Shown here: piece after piece, positions 33,557 through 43,058 of the stretch
Numbering within the stretch: the first letter of the stretch is position 1
Layout: every line of letters begins with the position of its first letter
Assembly: GCA_030038275.1 (NCBI GenBank)
Contig: JASHPG010000172.1
Location: forward strand, 1-51,900
Reading direction: 5' to 3'
DNA: 51,900 bases
Origin: Candidatus Acidiferrales bacterium
GTDB lineage: Bacteria; Acidobacteriota; Terriglobia; Acidiferrales; UBA7541
The notes under the pieces: model-generated
Database searches by the model: none
What the model was told of the DNA's origin: nothing
Seen by the model: the letters and a program-made list of their open reading frames with translations, nothing else
Program-made: the position numbers and the translations under genes

Positions 33557-34654
33557 TTACAAAGCGGAGTCAGCGGCGGCGAGCAACGTGCGTTCGTCGC
33601 CGGGCGCGGCTTGGTCGAGTATGCGCTCTACGTCGCGGCGCTCGCTTTCGACGTTGCGGGGATGATGCGAGAGCCGTTCGGCGAGTTTTTCGATTCGGCG
33701 GCGCTGCCCGGCTTGGTCGCGCGGAGCCAACCGCGCCGCAACCTGCAAATACCGCGCCGCGATGGATGCGTCGGGCGGTGGAACCACGCGCGCGCGGAAC
33801 GTAAAATCGCCGGAGCGGTTCGGTTGCGCTGCAATCGAGGCGAAATTGTTGGCGCCGCCGCTGGTGCGGACCTGCTGCACGTCGCCTCGCAAAAAGCGAA
33901 GCACGTCCGGGCTGGTATTTTCGACCACCAGGTTGAGCTTTGCGTCCGAGCCGCGAACGCGAATGGTCAGCCTGCCTTTTTGCGCCGGTTGCAGCGCCGG
34001 ATGCGGCGCTTCGAACGCAAGCGAGACGAACGTCGTCGAAGCGGTCCAGTGCACGCCGGGCGCGCTAACGGCGACGGATGCAGCGCCAGCCACGACGCCG
34101 GGCGGCGCGATCGTCGCCAGACATTCCGGCGACGCGGCGAGCACCAGCGCCGGATGCGAGTCGATGGTGGCGCTGTCCGCGCTCGCGTCGCCTTGCAGGC
34201 CGGGGCCGCAAATCCAGAAGCTTTCGCGCAGCGAAACGAATGGCGCGATAGTGACTGACTTTGGTTCGCTCGCGCCGCTCGCCGGATCGATCAGCGTGGC
34301 GGCGATCGTTCCTTCCGCCTGCGCCAGCAGATACGTTGCGGACGCGGGCGCGGTGAAATGAGCGCGGCCGGTGCGGTCGGTGGTAATGCTTTCGCCGTCG
34401 CTGAGCGTCACGGAAACGCCCACGGCAAGTTTTCCGCCGGCGCCGAAAACGGCGAGCGTGGCTGGATGCGCGGCCATGAGCTTTGGCGGAAGCACTATGG
34501 TCACCGCGGACATGGAGAATGGCGCGGCTTCGCTTTGCGCGGGATTGGGACGCGCCGCCACGCTCGCGGCTGCAAGGCAAAGCGCCAACAGCAACACGAG
34601 CGCGCTAGAGCCGATTTTGTTCGCCGCATCGGATTCGCGCGCAGTGAAACGCAT
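33557..34654 (-). CDS. Exported protein of unknown function with beta-sandwich and helical C-terminus
   Basis: The 365-residue protein has a signal peptide (about 15-35, ending SVAARP). Residues about 45-130 look like an immunoglobulin-like or carboxypeptidase-regulatory-like sandwich (AVFGAGGKLAVGVSVTLSDGESITTDRTGRAHFTAP). The middle is beta-rich and contains CGPG and PEC. The last 60 residues are charged and helical (RRRIEKLAERLSHHPRNVESERRDVERIL). No family is recognised. Its ATG overlaps the stop of the RlpA-like gene (TAATG), so the two are translationally coupled. Confidence 0.6.
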   Translation of the reverse strand: MRFTARESDAANKIGSSALVLLLALCLAAASVAARPNPAQSEAAPFSMSAVTIVLPPKLMAAHPATLAVFGAGGKLAVGVSVTLSDGESITTDRTGRAHFTAPASATYLLAQAEGTIAATLIDPASGASEPKSVTIAPFVSLRESFWICGPGLQGDASADSATIDSHPALVLAASPECLATIAPPGVVAGAASVAVSAPGVHWTASTTFVSLAFEAPHPALQPAQKGRLTIRVRGSDAKLNLVVENTSPDVLRFLRGDVQQVRTSGGANNFASIAAQPNRSGDFTFRARVVPPPDASIAARYLQVAARLAPRDQAGQRRRIEKLAERLSHHPRNVESERRDVERILDQAAPGDERTLLAAADSAL

Positions 34655-35535
34655 TAGTTATCGAGGCGGACGACGAAGGTGGTGAGCCGTTCGCTCGCGC
34701 GGAGCTCGCCCGCAAGTTCGCGCGCGGCCGCTTCCGTGGACACGCGGCCCACGCGCACGCGATAGAAAACTCCCGAGGGCGAATCGTAAGGCACGATAGC
34801 GATCGGCGAATAACGCGCGGAAAGTCCGGCGCGGAGGCGCTCGGCGTTTTGCTCCACTTCAAACGCGCCGACTTGCACGCCAAAGAAACCCAGCGATGGA
34901 TTCGGGCCGGAGACAACCTGCAAGCGCACCGGAGCCGTGCCGGGGCCGACGATGCCCAGCGCTTCGGCGGCGGCATACGAGAGATCGATGATGCGGTTGG
35001 CGACGAACGGGCCGCGGTCGGTGATGCGAACATCCGCTTGGCGTCCGTTCGTGAGATTCGTCACCTGGACGATCGAGCCGAACGGCAGCGTGCGATGCGC
35101 GGCGGTCATTTGGTGCATGTCGTAGATTTCGCCGTCGGACGTGCGGCGGCCGTCGAATGGCGCGCCGTACCAGGAGGCGACGCCTTCTTCGACGTACCCG
35201 CCGGGCGCGACGGGCGGCGCAATGCCGGGCTGCGCTGGCGCGGGGATTTGCGCGCCAGACGAAGGCGGTGAATAGGGCGCTTGCTGCGCAGCCGGAGCGG
35301 GCGCGGGAGCTTGCGTTGTGTACCTCCGATGCGCGCAGCCGGCCGCGAGGAAAGAAATCGCGAGAAAACAGACGGTCAAGGGAATTCGATGTAGGACGGT
35401 ACGATGTGGAAACCAAGAAAGGGAGCAGCAAGCAGCGCCCCTACGGTCCGAAAGCCTAATGCGTTCAGTAGCGTTTTTCGAGACGTGCGCTGATGAGATG
35501 TTCGCGAGAAGACACCTTCGCGCGGGAAGACTCAC
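34654..35535 (-). CDS. rlpA: RlpA-like lipoprotein with SPOR domain
   Basis: The product has a hydrophobic segment and lipobox FLAAGC near residue 67, a Pro/Ala-rich linker, and a double-psi beta-barrel of the RlpA type: GVASWYGAPFDGRRTSDGEIYDMHQMTAAHRTLPFGS, then DVRITDRGPFV and IIDLSYAAAEALGI. The C-terminal 75 residues form a SPOR domain (FFGVQVGAFEVEQNAERL) that binds denuded peptidoglycan at the septum. RlpA is a lytic transglycosylase in some bacteria. The annotated ATG leaves 50 residues before the hydrophobic segment, which is too long for a lipoprotein signal, so the true start is probably an alternative codon inside it. Confidence 0.85.
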   Translation of the reverse strand: MSLPARRCLLANISSAHVSKNATERIRLSDRRGAACCSLSWFPHRTVLHRIPLTVCFLAISFLAAGCAHRRYTTQAPAPAPAAQQAPYSPPSSGAQIPAPAQPGIAPPVAPGGYVEEGVASWYGAPFDGRRTSDGEIYDMHQMTAAHRTLPFGSIVQVTNLTNGRQADVRITDRGPFVANRIIDLSYAAAEALGIVGPGTAPVRLQVVSGPNPSLGFFGVQVGAFEVEQNAERLRAGLSARYSPIAIVPYDSPSGVFYRVRVGRVSTEAAARELAGELRASERLTTFVVRLDN

Positions 35536-35608
35536 GAAATATCCCGGTTTACGGGGTTGAACACTCCGGTATTATAGGAACGCGTCCAATTTCTCGCAAG
35601 GAAACGAA

Positions 35609-36541
35609 TTGCCTCTCTCACCGCGGGCTCGATGGAAGATCGAGCAATTTCGAAAAAAAGTGAGCGGAGTTTTCGGCGGGCAGAAAGCTCCGCCGCGTCC
35701 GAAAATCTGCCCCGCGTGCGGGTCGCTCGTGGGCATCACGGCGACGCATTGCCATCAATGCGGCGCGAACTTGACGTTTTCGCTGGCCGCGGCCAGCAAA
35801 TCTCTGGGCCGCTTGCTGCCGGAAAGATCGCCGTTGACGTACGGAATCCTGACGGTGTGCTGCGCGATTTACTTCGCGACGCTGCTGGCGACGATCCACA
35901 TGACGGGATTCGCCATGCCCAGCGGCGGCCTGCTGGGAATATTCAACCTCGGAGCAATCAACAACCGCGTGCTGATCGGCGCCGGCGCTTCGCTTCCGCT
36001 GGGCTACAACCTCGCGCAGCCATGGCGATTCGTGACGGCGGTTTTCCTGCACGCGAGCATTTTGCATATTGTTTTCAACATGTGGGTGCTGATGGACATC
36101 GGGCCGGTGGTTGAGGAGTTGTACGGATCCGCGCGGTACCTCTTCATTTTCGTGGTGACGGGAATCGGCGGATACCTGCTCAGCAGCTTCATCGGGAATT
36201 TCAGCCTGGGAGCTTCGGGCGCGCTGCTGGGGCTGATCGGCGTGCTGCTGGCCATGACCATGGGCCGCAAGACCGCGGGGATGCAAGCGCTGCGCAGCCA
36301 AATGATCCGCTGGCTGATTTACATCCTGATATTCGGGTTGGTGATGCGCGGGATTGACAACTGGGCCCACGCGGGAGGATTCGTCGCTGGATTCATTCTC
36401 GGCAAGCTGATGGTCAGCCGCCCGCCGGCTTCACCCGAAGAGCGCAAGCGCGCGTACGTGCTGGGCTGGGCGGCGGGACTCGCGGTGGCGGTAAGCTTCG
36501 CGATCGTCATATATAAACTGATGGGGCCAACCGCCGTGTGA
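35609..36541 (+). CDS. Rhomboid-family protein with N-terminal zinc ribbon
   Basis: The 310-residue protein starts at TTG, supported by AAGGAAA upstream. Residues about 34-53 form a zinc ribbon (CPACG...CHQCG). Six hydrophobic helices follow. The rhomboid landmarks are visible: HASILHIVFNMWVL, the catalytic Ser in SLGASGALLG and the catalytic His in NWAHAGGFVAGF. It is therefore likely an active intramembrane serine protease. The zinc ribbon is a common addition in this phylum. The substrate is unknown. It is divergent from rlpA and convergent with pgsA. Confidence 0.88.
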   Translation: MPLSPRARWKIEQFRKKVSGVFGGQKAPPRPKICPACGSLVGITATHCHQCGANLTFSLAAASKSLGRLLPERSPLTYGILTVCCAIYFATLLATIHMTGFAMPSGGLLGIFNLGAINNRVLIGAGASLPLGYNLAQPWRFVTAVFLHASILHIVFNMWVLMDIGPVVEELYGSARYLFIFVVTGIGGYLLSSFIGNFSLGASGALLGLIGVLLAMTMGRKTAGMQALRSQMIRWLIYILIFGLVMRGIDNWAHAGGFVAGFILGKLMVSRPPASPEERKRAYVLGWAAGLAVAVSFAIVIYKLMGPTAV

Positions 36542-36559
36542 CCGCGGACTTTCGCCGCC

Positions 36560-37126
36560 TTATTGCTCCGCCGGCGTTTCGGCGTGCAGTTGGCGCGAGA
36601 CGACGAAGCTGTAATGCAACCCGGAGATAATCACAAACGCCGCGACGCAATAGCCGCAAATACCTCTCGCAATCCATAAGGCGTCGGGACGCCAAATGGT
36701 GAGAACGAGAACCATCACGATCAGGACGATCTCGAAAAACGTGGTGGCCTTGCCCCAAATGCTCGGCGGAAACGGCCGGTAGCCGACGACGAGCAGAATC
36801 ACCGCGCAGGCGATGAGAAGCAGGACGTCGCGGCCAAGAACGAGAATCGCCAGCCACCAGGCGATTTTTGCCTTCAGCGCCAGCACGAAATAAGAAGAGG
36901 AAAGCAGCAGCTTATCGGCGATGGGATCGAGGTACGCGCCGAGGGGCGAACGCTGATTCAGGTTGCGGGCCAACAGCCCGTCGAGTCCGTCGCTAAGGCC
37001 GGCGAGAACAAGGATGCCCAGAGCGACGGTGTAACGGTCGTATTTGATGGCGATGATGAAGAACGGCAGAAACGCCAGGCGAACGAACGTGAGTTGATTC
37101 GGGACCGTGAATATGCGCGTTTTCAT
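36560..37126 (-). CDS. pgsA: CDP-diacylglycerol-glycerol-3-phosphate 3-phosphatidyltransferase
   Basis: The 188-residue membrane enzyme has four to five hydrophobic helices and the CDP-alcohol phosphotransferase motif: DGLDGLLAR, then GAYLDPIADKLL (DGx2AR...Gx3Dx3D, with the expected two Asp of the second part). The opening TVPNQLTFVRLAFLPFF is typical of PgsA. It makes phosphatidylglycerophosphate, the precursor of phosphatidylglycerol. It is preceded by a small conserved gene on the same strand 33 bases away. Confidence 0.9.
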   Translation of the reverse strand: MKTRIFTVPNQLTFVRLAFLPFFIIAIKYDRYTVALGILVLAGLSDGLDGLLARNLNQRSPLGAYLDPIADKLLLSSSYFVLALKAKIAWWLAILVLGRDVLLLIACAVILLVVGYRPFPPSIWGKATTFFEIVLIVMVLVLTIWRPDALWIARGICGYCVAAFVIISGLHYSFVVSRQLHAETPAEQ

Positions 37127-37159
37127 GGGCGTGATTGGGGCGCGATCCGGCGCGACGGC

Positions 37160-37468
37160 TCAGGCGAACTGCGCGAGATAGTCCATCAGCGAAAGGCCGA
37201 CCTTCTTTTCAAAAATTCCGGCCATCGACGGGATCGATCCGTGAGGCTCATCGAGCGCGATCCGTTCGATGCGCAGCATGGGAAAAAACAGAGTCGGCAA
37301 GCCGATGCGGTCGCCCTCGGGATGCAGCACCTGGCTGACGAAATCGTCGAACGAACCGAGATCGATGCCGCGCAGCGTGACGCCCGCGCTGGAAATGGCC
37401 AGCAGCTCGCCCCAGACGCGCTCCTTCGGGCTATGCAGACTGACGACCACGATCGAATGCGGCTCCAT
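37160..37468 (-). CDS. Conserved small protein of unknown function
   Basis: The 102-residue protein reads HSIVVVSLHSPKERVWGELLAI, GVTLRGIDLGSFDDFVSQVL and LPTLFFPMLRIERIALDEP, a compact beta-rich pattern suggesting a small SH3-like or Hfq/Lsm-like barrel. TGGAGG is placed well before the ATG. It lies 33 bases upstream of pgsA and is probably cotranscribed with it. No family name is assigned; the fold is inferred from strand pattern only. Confidence 0.65.
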   Translation of the reverse strand: MEPHSIVVVSLHSPKERVWGELLAISSAGVTLRGIDLGSFDDFVSQVLHPEGDRIGLPTLFFPMLRIERIALDEPHGSIPSMAGIFEKKVGLSLMDYLAQFA

Positions 37469-37565
37469 TGCGGCTCCTCCATGTCCAGATAGTCAATGCT
37501 AACCCAGAGCGCCAATCGGCGCACGCACTCCGAGCGATTTCTAAGGTACCGGCCTCGACCGCAGG

Positions 37566-38228
37566 CTATATGGAAATGGTTTTGAGCCGCGGGGAGATGC
37601 GCAGCAGCGGCTCCGTCAATCTTTGCACGAATTCGGGCGTTTCGCCGGACGCAACTTCGAGCAGCTCCAGTCCTTGTGGGGTGACTTTGATGACGGCGAG
37701 TTCGGTGACGATCAGGTCCACGACGCCCACGCCGGTAAGCGGCAGCGCGCACTTTTTCACGATTTTTGGCTGGCCCTCTTTTGTGGCGTGCTCCATGGCG
37801 ACGATCACGCGTTTCGTGCCCGCCACAAGATCCATCGCGCCGCCCATGCCCTTGAGGACTTTGCCGGGAATGGACCAATTGGCGAGATTGCCTCGCTCGT
37901 CCACTTGCAGCGCGCCGAGAACGCTGACGTCGATATGGCCGCCGCGGATCATGGCGAACGAATCGGCGCTGGAAAAGTAACAGGTGCCGGGAATTTCGGT
38001 GACCGGTTCTTTTCCGGCGTTCACCAGATCGGGGTCGTCCTCGCCTTCGTAAGGATAGGGGCCGACGCCGAGCATCCCGTTTTCCGATTGCAGAATCACG
38101 TCGATCCCGGACGGAATGTAATTGGTGATCAGGGTGGGAATGCCGATGCCGAGATTGACGTAAAAACCGTCGCGCATTTCCTGCGCCACGCGGCGAGCGA
38201 TCAGTTCGCGTTTGTCGGTTGGAGGCAT
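37566..38228 (-). CDS. scoB: 3-oxoacid CoA-transferase subunit B
   Basis: The 220-residue subunit has the family-I CoA-transferase motif [14 protein letters not shown] near the N-terminus and the catalytic Glu in [14 protein letters not shown] (SENG). [23 protein letters not shown] follows. The chosen ATG lies four bases after the scoA stop, so the subunits are coupled. With subunit A it moves CoA between succinyl-CoA and acetoacetate (or a related acid) in ketone-body or branched short-chain acid use. Confidence 0.92.
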   Translation of the reverse strand: MPPTDKRELIARRVAQEMRDGFYVNLGIGIPTLITNYIPSGIDVILQSENGMLGVGPYPYEGEDDPDLVNAGKEPVTEIPGTCYFSSADSFAMIRGGHIDVSVLGALQVDERGNLANWSIPGKVLKGMGGAMDLVAGTKRVIVAMEHATKEGQPKIVKKCALPLTGVGVVDLIVTELAVIKVTPQGLELLEVASGETPEFVQRLTEPLLRISPRLKTISI

Positions 38229-38232
38229 CGGC

Positions 38233-38934
38233 TCATTCCTTGCGTTTGCGTTTAGGGCCACGCTCGGTTGGTTTGCGGTAATTCTTGCCCTGGAAAATCG
38301 CGTCCACGTAAATTCCGGGCGTGTGGACGGAATCGGGATCGAGTTGGCCAAGTTCGACGAGTTCCTCGACTTCGGCGATCACGTAATCGGCGGCAGTGGC
38401 CATCACCGCGTTGAAATTGCGCGCCGTCTTGCGATAGACGAGATTGCCCCATCGGTCGCCCTTCCAGGCCTTCACGAAAGCGAAATCTCCGCGCAGCGCG
38501 GGCACGAGAATGTGCGGGCGGCCATTGAATTCGCGCACTTCGCGCCCTTCGGCGACCATGGTGCCGTAGCCGGTGGGAGTGAAAAACGCGGGGATTCCCG
38601 CTCCGGCGGCGCGCATGCGCTCGGCAAGCGTGCCCTGCGGATTCAGCTCCATTTCGATTTCGCCGGCGAGCGCCAGCTTTTCGAACGTTTTGTTAGCGCC
38701 CACGTAGCTGCCGATGAATTTCCTTACCTGCCGGTTTCCGATCAGCAGTCCGTTGCCGTAAGCGTCGGTACCCGGATTATTCGAGACCAGGGTGAGATTT
38801 TTGGTGGCCCGCTTCATCAGGGCGGCGATCAGATTTTCGGGCACCCCGCAGGAGCCAAAGCCGCCCATCAGTATCGTGGCGCCGTCTTTGACGCGGTCAA
38901 TCACCGCTTCGGCGTTTGCGACGCGCTTGTCCAT
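38233..38934 (-). CDS. scoA: 3-oxoacid CoA-transferase subunit A
   Basis: The 233-residue subunit has the CoA-binding segment [19 protein letters not shown] and [18 protein letters not shown], with [46 protein letters not shown] split across the usual fold. It precedes scoB by four bases. The C-terminus is unusually basic ([13 protein letters not shown]). It acts in the cytoplasm as half of the heteromeric CoA transferase. Confidence 0.92.
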   Translation of the reverse strand: MDKRVANAEAVIDRVKDGATILMGGFGSCGVPENLIAALMKRATKNLTLVSNNPGTDAYGNGLLIGNRQVRKFIGSYVGANKTFEKLALAGEIEMELNPQGTLAERMRAAGAGIPAFFTPTGYGTMVAEGREVREFNGRPHILVPALRGDFAFVKAWKGDRWGNLVYRKTARNFNAVMATAADYVIAEVEELVELGQLDPDSVHTPGIYVDAIFQGKNYRKPTERGPKRKRKE

Positions 38935-39115
38935 TATTTATTGCGGCCTGAACCTAACGCTCCAGTAAGAGTCAGCGCCGGTAAATGGCGCGAACGAAAC
39001 GGGTAGTTTACTACAAAATTCCGACAAAGCTTCCCGTGCGAAAGTTCCAGAGCCCGCGATTCGCCGCTCGCGAAGCGCGCGAAAGCTTCTAGCGAGAAAC
39101 GAGCAGCGCCCCTCA

Positions 39116-39129
39116 GCGGCTAAAGCCGC
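39116..39129. repeat. CTAAAG-centred hairpin
   Basis: GCGGC-TAAA-GCCGC, a five-pair stem with TAAA loop. Confidence 0.5.
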
Positions 39130-39149
39130 ATAGCCATCGCCTTAGTTAC

Positions 39150-39169
39150 GGCACGACTAAAGTCGTGCC
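39150..39169. repeat. CTAAAG-centred hairpin
   Basis: GGCACGAC-TAAA-GTCGTGCC, a perfect eight-pair stem with the same TAAA loop as the hairpin 20 bases away and the reverse complement of the TTTA loops at 30480 and 31646. Confidence 0.6.
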
Positions 39170-39313
39170 CTGACGAAAATCACCATCGTCGAGCAAATGT
39201 AAAGAAAGGGGACGGCCCCGTGCAGTGGCCGCACGTTCACCCCTTAAAACCCGCCGCTACGTAACCCAAGACGCCTGGGCGCGCTTGCGTTTGATTTGCC
39301 GCCGCGTTTGCAG

Positions 39314-40201
39314 TTACGAACTGCGGCGGGAGATGCCGGAGCGGGCGGCGTCTTTCAGCGAGCCGATGAGGCGGGCGACGTTGGCCGCGGCTTCTTTCGC
39401 GCTCGCGGACTTTTCGATTTCAGCGACGATCGCCGAGCCGACAACGGCCGCATCGGCGATGCCGCCGAGAACGGAAACGTGTTCGGGCTGCGAGATGCCG
39501 AAACCGACGGCGAGCGGAAGCTTGGTGAAGCGGCGAACGCGGCGCGCGAGCGCGGGCAAGTCCTCTGGCAGCGCGGAGCGGGCGCCGGTAACGCCGGTGC
39601 GCGAGATGAGATACAGGAAGCCGCTGGAGCATTCGGCGATTTTGGCGAGGCGCTCGTCCGTGGAAGTAGGCGCGGCGAGGAAAATCGTGTCGAGATTGCG
39701 CGCGTGCATTGCCGCTCGATAATCCGCCGCTTCTTCGGGCGTCAAATCCGTCGCGAGGACGCCATCGGCTCCAGCCTCCGACGCGGCATCGGCGAATTTA
39801 TCGAGTCCCATCTGCAGGATGGGATTGAAATAGCTGAAAAGAATCAGCGGAACATCCGCCGCGGCCGAGGACGTGCGCGCGCGAAGGCGGCGGACGAGAT
39901 CGATGACGGACACAAGCGTGGCGCCTGCGCGAAGCGCACGATCGCTGGCGCGCTGGATGGTTGGGCCGTCCGCGACCGGATCGCTGAACGGCACGCCGAG
40001 CTCGATCACGTCCGCGCCGGATTCCGCGGCAGCGACAACGATTCGCTCGGTGGCGTCGAGCGAAGGATCGCCGGCGGTGACGTAGGCGACGAGGCCGAGT
40101 TCACCGCGCGCGGAAAGCTGGCGAAAGCACCGGGCGATTCTGCCCGCGGCGGGAGACGCTTCGGAGGCGGCGGCCGATTTGGGAGCGGCGGTTTCAGACA
40201 T
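39314..40201 (-). CDS. trpA: Tryptophan synthase alpha subunit
   Basis: The 295-residue protein carries the TrpA landmarks [20 protein letters not shown], the catalytic Glu in [18 protein letters not shown] (with the second acid in the same segment) and the phosphate-binding [11 protein letters not shown]. It cleaves indole-3-glycerol phosphate to indole. About 20 extra residues at the N-terminus are Ala/Ser-rich. It overlaps trpB by eight bases, the usual translational coupling of the two subunits, and is the last gene of trpC-trpF-trpB-trpA. Confidence 0.96.
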   Translation of the reverse strand: MSETAAPKSAAASEASPAAGRIARCFRQLSARGELGLVAYVTAGDPSLDATERIVVAAAESGADVIELGVPFSDPVADGPTIQRASDRALRAGATLVSVIDLVRRLRARTSSAAADVPLILFSYFNPILQMGLDKFADAASEAGADGVLATDLTPEEAADYRAAMHARNLDTIFLAAPTSTDERLAKIAECSSGFLYLISRTGVTGARSALPEDLPALARRVRRFTKLPLAVGFGISQPEHVSVLGGIADAAVVGSAIVAEIEKSASAKEAAANVARLIGSLKDAARSGISRRSS

Positions 40202-41417
40202 AACGCGAAAGGGTTTCCATGTCTTTATCGCCGCGGCCGGAAAGATTGACGATCGCGAGTTCGTCGCGCTTCATTTTCGGCGCGCGGCGGATCAGTTCGG
40301 CGACGGCATGCGAGGATTCCAGCGCGGGAATGATGCCTTCGATGCGCGCGAGAGTCTTCGCGGCTTGGATCGCTTCTTCGTCGCTAACGGCGGTGTATTC
40401 GGCGCGGCCGATATCGGAAAGCCACGCGTGCTCGGGGCCAATGGCGGGATAGTCCAAGCCCGCCGAAATGGAATGCGTGGTGGCGATTTGGCCGTCGCTG
40501 GTTTGCAGGACGTAACTGTAAGTGCCTTGCAAGATGCCGGGGCGCGCGCCGGTGAATCCGCGGGCCGCGGCAAGGCGCACGGCGTGGTCTCCGAGAGTGT
40601 GGCCGCGTCCGCCTGCTTCGACGCCAACCATTTTCACGGATGAGTCGGCGAGGAATGCGTTGAAAAGGCCAATGGCGTTGGAGCCGCCGCCCACGCAAGC
40701 GAAAAGCCAATCAGGCAGGCGATTTTCTTTCTGGAGAATTTGTTCGCGGGCTTCTTCGCCAATCACTTTATGAAAATCGCGCACGATTTGCGGATACGGA
40801 TGCGCACCGAGAACGGAGCCGAGCAGATAGTGGGACATGCGAACGTTGGTGACCCAGTCGCGCATGGCTTCGTTGATGGCGTCCTTCAACGTGCGGCTGC
40901 CGGATTCGACGCCGATCACATCGGAGCCGAGCAGGCGCATGCGGTTGACGTTGAGGCGCTGGCGTTCCATGTCCTCGGTGCCCATGTACACGGTGCATTC
41001 GAGGCCGAGGCGCGCGGCTACCGTCGCGGTGGCGACGCCGTGCTGGCCCGCGCCCGTTTCCGCGATGACGCGCTTTTTGCCCATGCGCACGGCGAGAAGT
41101 CCCTGGCCGAGGGAGTTGTTGATCTTGTGCGCGCCGGTGTGCAGCAGGTCTTCGCGCTTGATGTAAATGCGCGCGCCGCCCAGATGAGAGGTAAGACGTT
41201 CGGCGAACTGCAAAGGCGTGGGACGGCCGGCGAAGTCGTGGAGGAGCGCGTCGAGTTCGGCGTGGAATTTCGGATCGGCGCAGGCCTCGGCATAAACGCG
41301 CTCGAGTTCTTCGAGCGGCGCGACCAGAGTTTCGGGGACGTAGCGGCCACCGTAAGGGCCGTAGCGTCCGCGAACGTCGGGAACAGGTTCAAGAACGGAT
41401 GGAGCGATGGAGCTCAT
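40194..41417 (-). CDS. trpB: Tryptophan synthase beta subunit
   Basis: The 407-residue protein is full length. The PLP lysine lies in [13 protein letters not shown], the phosphate loop is [12 protein letters not shown], and [22 protein letters not shown] is the typical N-terminus. [17 protein letters not shown] and the E of the catalytic loop are present. It joins indole with serine to form tryptophan. It overlaps trpF by four bases and trpA by eight. Confidence 0.97.
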   Translation of the reverse strand: MSSIAPSVLEPVPDVRGRYGPYGGRYVPETLVAPLEELERVYAEACADPKFHAELDALLHDFAGRPTPLQFAERLTSHLGGARIYIKREDLLHTGAHKINNSLGQGLLAVRMGKKRVIAETGAGQHGVATATVAARLGLECTVYMGTEDMERQRLNVNRMRLLGSDVIGVESGSRTLKDAINEAMRDWVTNVRMSHYLLGSVLGAHPYPQIVRDFHKVIGEEAREQILQKENRLPDWLFACVGGGSNAIGLFNAFLADSSVKMVGVEAGGRGHTLGDHAVRLAAARGFTGARPGILQGTYSYVLQTSDGQIATTHSISAGLDYPAIGPEHAWLSDIGRAEYTAVSDEEAIQAAKTLARIEGIIPALESSHAVAELIRRAPKMKRDELAIVNLSGRGDKDMETLSRYV

Positions 41418-42055
41418 GTTGCAATCCTTTGCGCTTCGCGCACGGCGAGCGTGAATGCCTTCAGCCGCGCGGGATCTTTTTTGCCTGGACGCGATTCGAC
41501 GCCGCTCGAAACATCCACGGCGTAGGGGCGCGCGGTGCGAATCGCGCCAGCTACGTTTTCGGGAGCTAGTCCGCCGGCAACGAAAACGCGGACGCGCGAT
41601 GCCGCGCGACGCGCGATTTTCCAGTCGAAAGTTTTGCCCGTGCCGCCGCGGAGGCGGCGATCGAAGCCATCGAGCAATAGCGCGCTCGCCGCGCGATAGC
41701 GCGTGATTTGCGCGGAGCGGAAAGGCCGCTTCACGCGCAACGCTTTGATCACGCGAAACGAGCGTTGGAGGCGGGCGACTTCAGCCGGAGATTCGTCACC
41801 GTGCAATTGCAAATATTTCAGTCCGACGCGGCGCGCGATGGCGAGCATCTTTTCTTCCGGCTCGTTCACGAAAACTCCAACGGCCGCGATCCTCTTGGGC
41901 AACTTCTCGATAATCCGGCGAGCCTTCGCGGGCGCGACGTAGCGCGGGCTTTCGGGATAGAAATTAAATCCCAGAAAATCGGCGCCGCTTTCGATGGCGC
42001 GCCGCGCGTCGGTGAAGCTCGTAATCCCGCAAATTTTGATTCGCACTCGGCGCAT
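41414..42055 (-). CDS. trpF: Phosphoribosylanthranilate isomerase
   Basis: The 213-residue TIM-barrel enzyme starts [17 protein letters not shown] with the catalytic Cys in KICGIT. The catalytic Asp is in [20 protein letters not shown], and [11 protein letters not shown] holds the second phosphate-binding loop. ACGGAG precedes the ATG, 10 bases after trpC. It converts phosphoribosylanthranilate to the carboxyphenylamino-deoxyribulose phosphate used by TrpC. An upstream in-frame start would overlap trpC and is not favoured. Confidence 0.94.
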   Translation of the reverse strand: MRRVRIKICGITSFTDARRAIESGADFLGFNFYPESPRYVAPAKARRIIEKLPKRIAAVGVFVNEPEEKMLAIARRVGLKYLQLHGDESPAEVARLQRSFRVIKALRVKRPFRSAQITRYRAASALLLDGFDRRLRGGTGKTFDWKIARRAASRVRVFVAGGLAPENVAGAIRTARPYAVDVSSGVESRPGKKDPARLKAFTLAVREAQRIAT

Positions 42056-42065
42056 CTCCGTGTGG

Positions 42066-42893
42066 TTAACCGGCTGTATCGCCCGCGCCATTTTTCGGCG
42101 CGCCAAGCAGCGCTTGCAGGGGCTCGGAGGGATCGGCGGCGTCCATGAGGCGCTCGCCAATCAGAAACGCGTCGAAGCCGGCGCGGCTCAGGCGCGCGAG
42201 ATCGTCATGGGAGCGCAATCCCGATTCGCTGACGGCGATGCAATCATTGGGAATCGAGCCGATCAATTCGAGCGACGTCTCAACGCGCACGGTAAAGTCG
42301 CGCAGGTCGCGATTGTTTACGCCAACGATGCGCGCTCCGGCGGAAATGGCGCGATCGAGCTCGGCGCGCGAGTGAACTTCGACGAGCGGTTCCATCTTCA
42401 GCGAGCGGCCGAGATCGAGCAGTTCGCGGAGCGCTTCATCGTCGAGCACCGCAACGATCAGCAGGAAAGCGTCGGCGCCGGCGGCGCGCGATTCCCAAAC
42501 TTGCCACGGATCGACGATGAAGTCCTTGCGTAGCACCGGAATCTGCGCGGCTTTTCGCGCGGATTTCAGATCGGCAAGCGACCCGAGAAAGAAATCTTCT
42601 TCCGTGAGAACCGAGAGCGCGGCGGCGCCGGCGCGTGCGACGGCCGAGGCAAGCTCCGCGGGCGCGTAATTTTCGCGAATGAGCCCGCGGGAAGGCGAGG
42701 CTTTCTTCAATTCGCCGATGATATTGATCCCAGGGCGGGTGAGCGCGCCGGAAAAGTCGCGCGGCGGCTCGGCCTTTTCGACGGCGTACTTCAGCGCCAC
42801 TTCCGGCAACACGCGCTTGCGATGAGAAATGGATTCGCGGCGCTTCTCGACGATGCGGCCAAGGATGTTTTGTTCGCGTGAGACGGTTTCCAT
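42066..42893 (-). CDS. trpC: Indole-3-glycerol phosphate synthase
   Basis: The 275-residue TIM-barrel enzyme has the substrate and catalytic segments NIIGELKKASPSRGLI (catalytic Glu and Lys), LSVLTEEDFFLGSL, PVLRKDFIVDPWQ (catalytic Lys) and GVNNRDLRDF, with VSESGLRSHDDL at the end. It is the first gene of the trpCFBA cluster. trpE, trpG and trpD are not in the window. No tryptophan-rich leader peptide was found upstream. Confidence 0.96.
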   Translation of the reverse strand: METVSREQNILGRIVEKRRESISHRKRVLPEVALKYAVEKAEPPRDFSGALTRPGINIIGELKKASPSRGLIRENYAPAELASAVARAGAAALSVLTEEDFFLGSLADLKSARKAAQIPVLRKDFIVDPWQVWESRAAGADAFLLIVAVLDDEALRELLDLGRSLKMEPLVEVHSRAELDRAISAGARIVGVNNRDLRDFTVRVETSLELIGSIPNDCIAVSESGLRSHDDLARLSRAGFDAFLIGERLMDAADPSEPLQALLGAPKNGAGDTAG

Positions 42894-43058
42894 TTGTAAG
42901 CGCCGACGGCAATTCTGCCTTGCCGAAGCACACCTGATTCTAGCCAGAGGCCACGGGACTCAGCGGATAAACCATGCTAACCGCATGATGGCAGGGAGTC
43001 AATTTGGCTCGCTTGGCAGTTCGCTTCGCGGGCGCGCCCGTTAGCGCGAGAAACAGAT

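Larger units (their letters stand above)
38935..39313. other. Non-coding region between trpA and scoA
   Basis: This 379-bp stretch lies after trpA (3' side) and before scoA (5' side) on the minus strand. It contains two CTAAAG-centred hairpins (39116-39129 and 39150-39169). No gene is supported. The scoA promoter should lie near its upper-coordinate-facing low end, but no clear hexamers were found. Confidence 0.5.

Noticed and set aside
42894-43058. Tryptophan attenuator leader peptide upstream of trpC
   Set aside because: No short open frame with tandem Trp codons and no terminator hairpin were seen on the minus strand.
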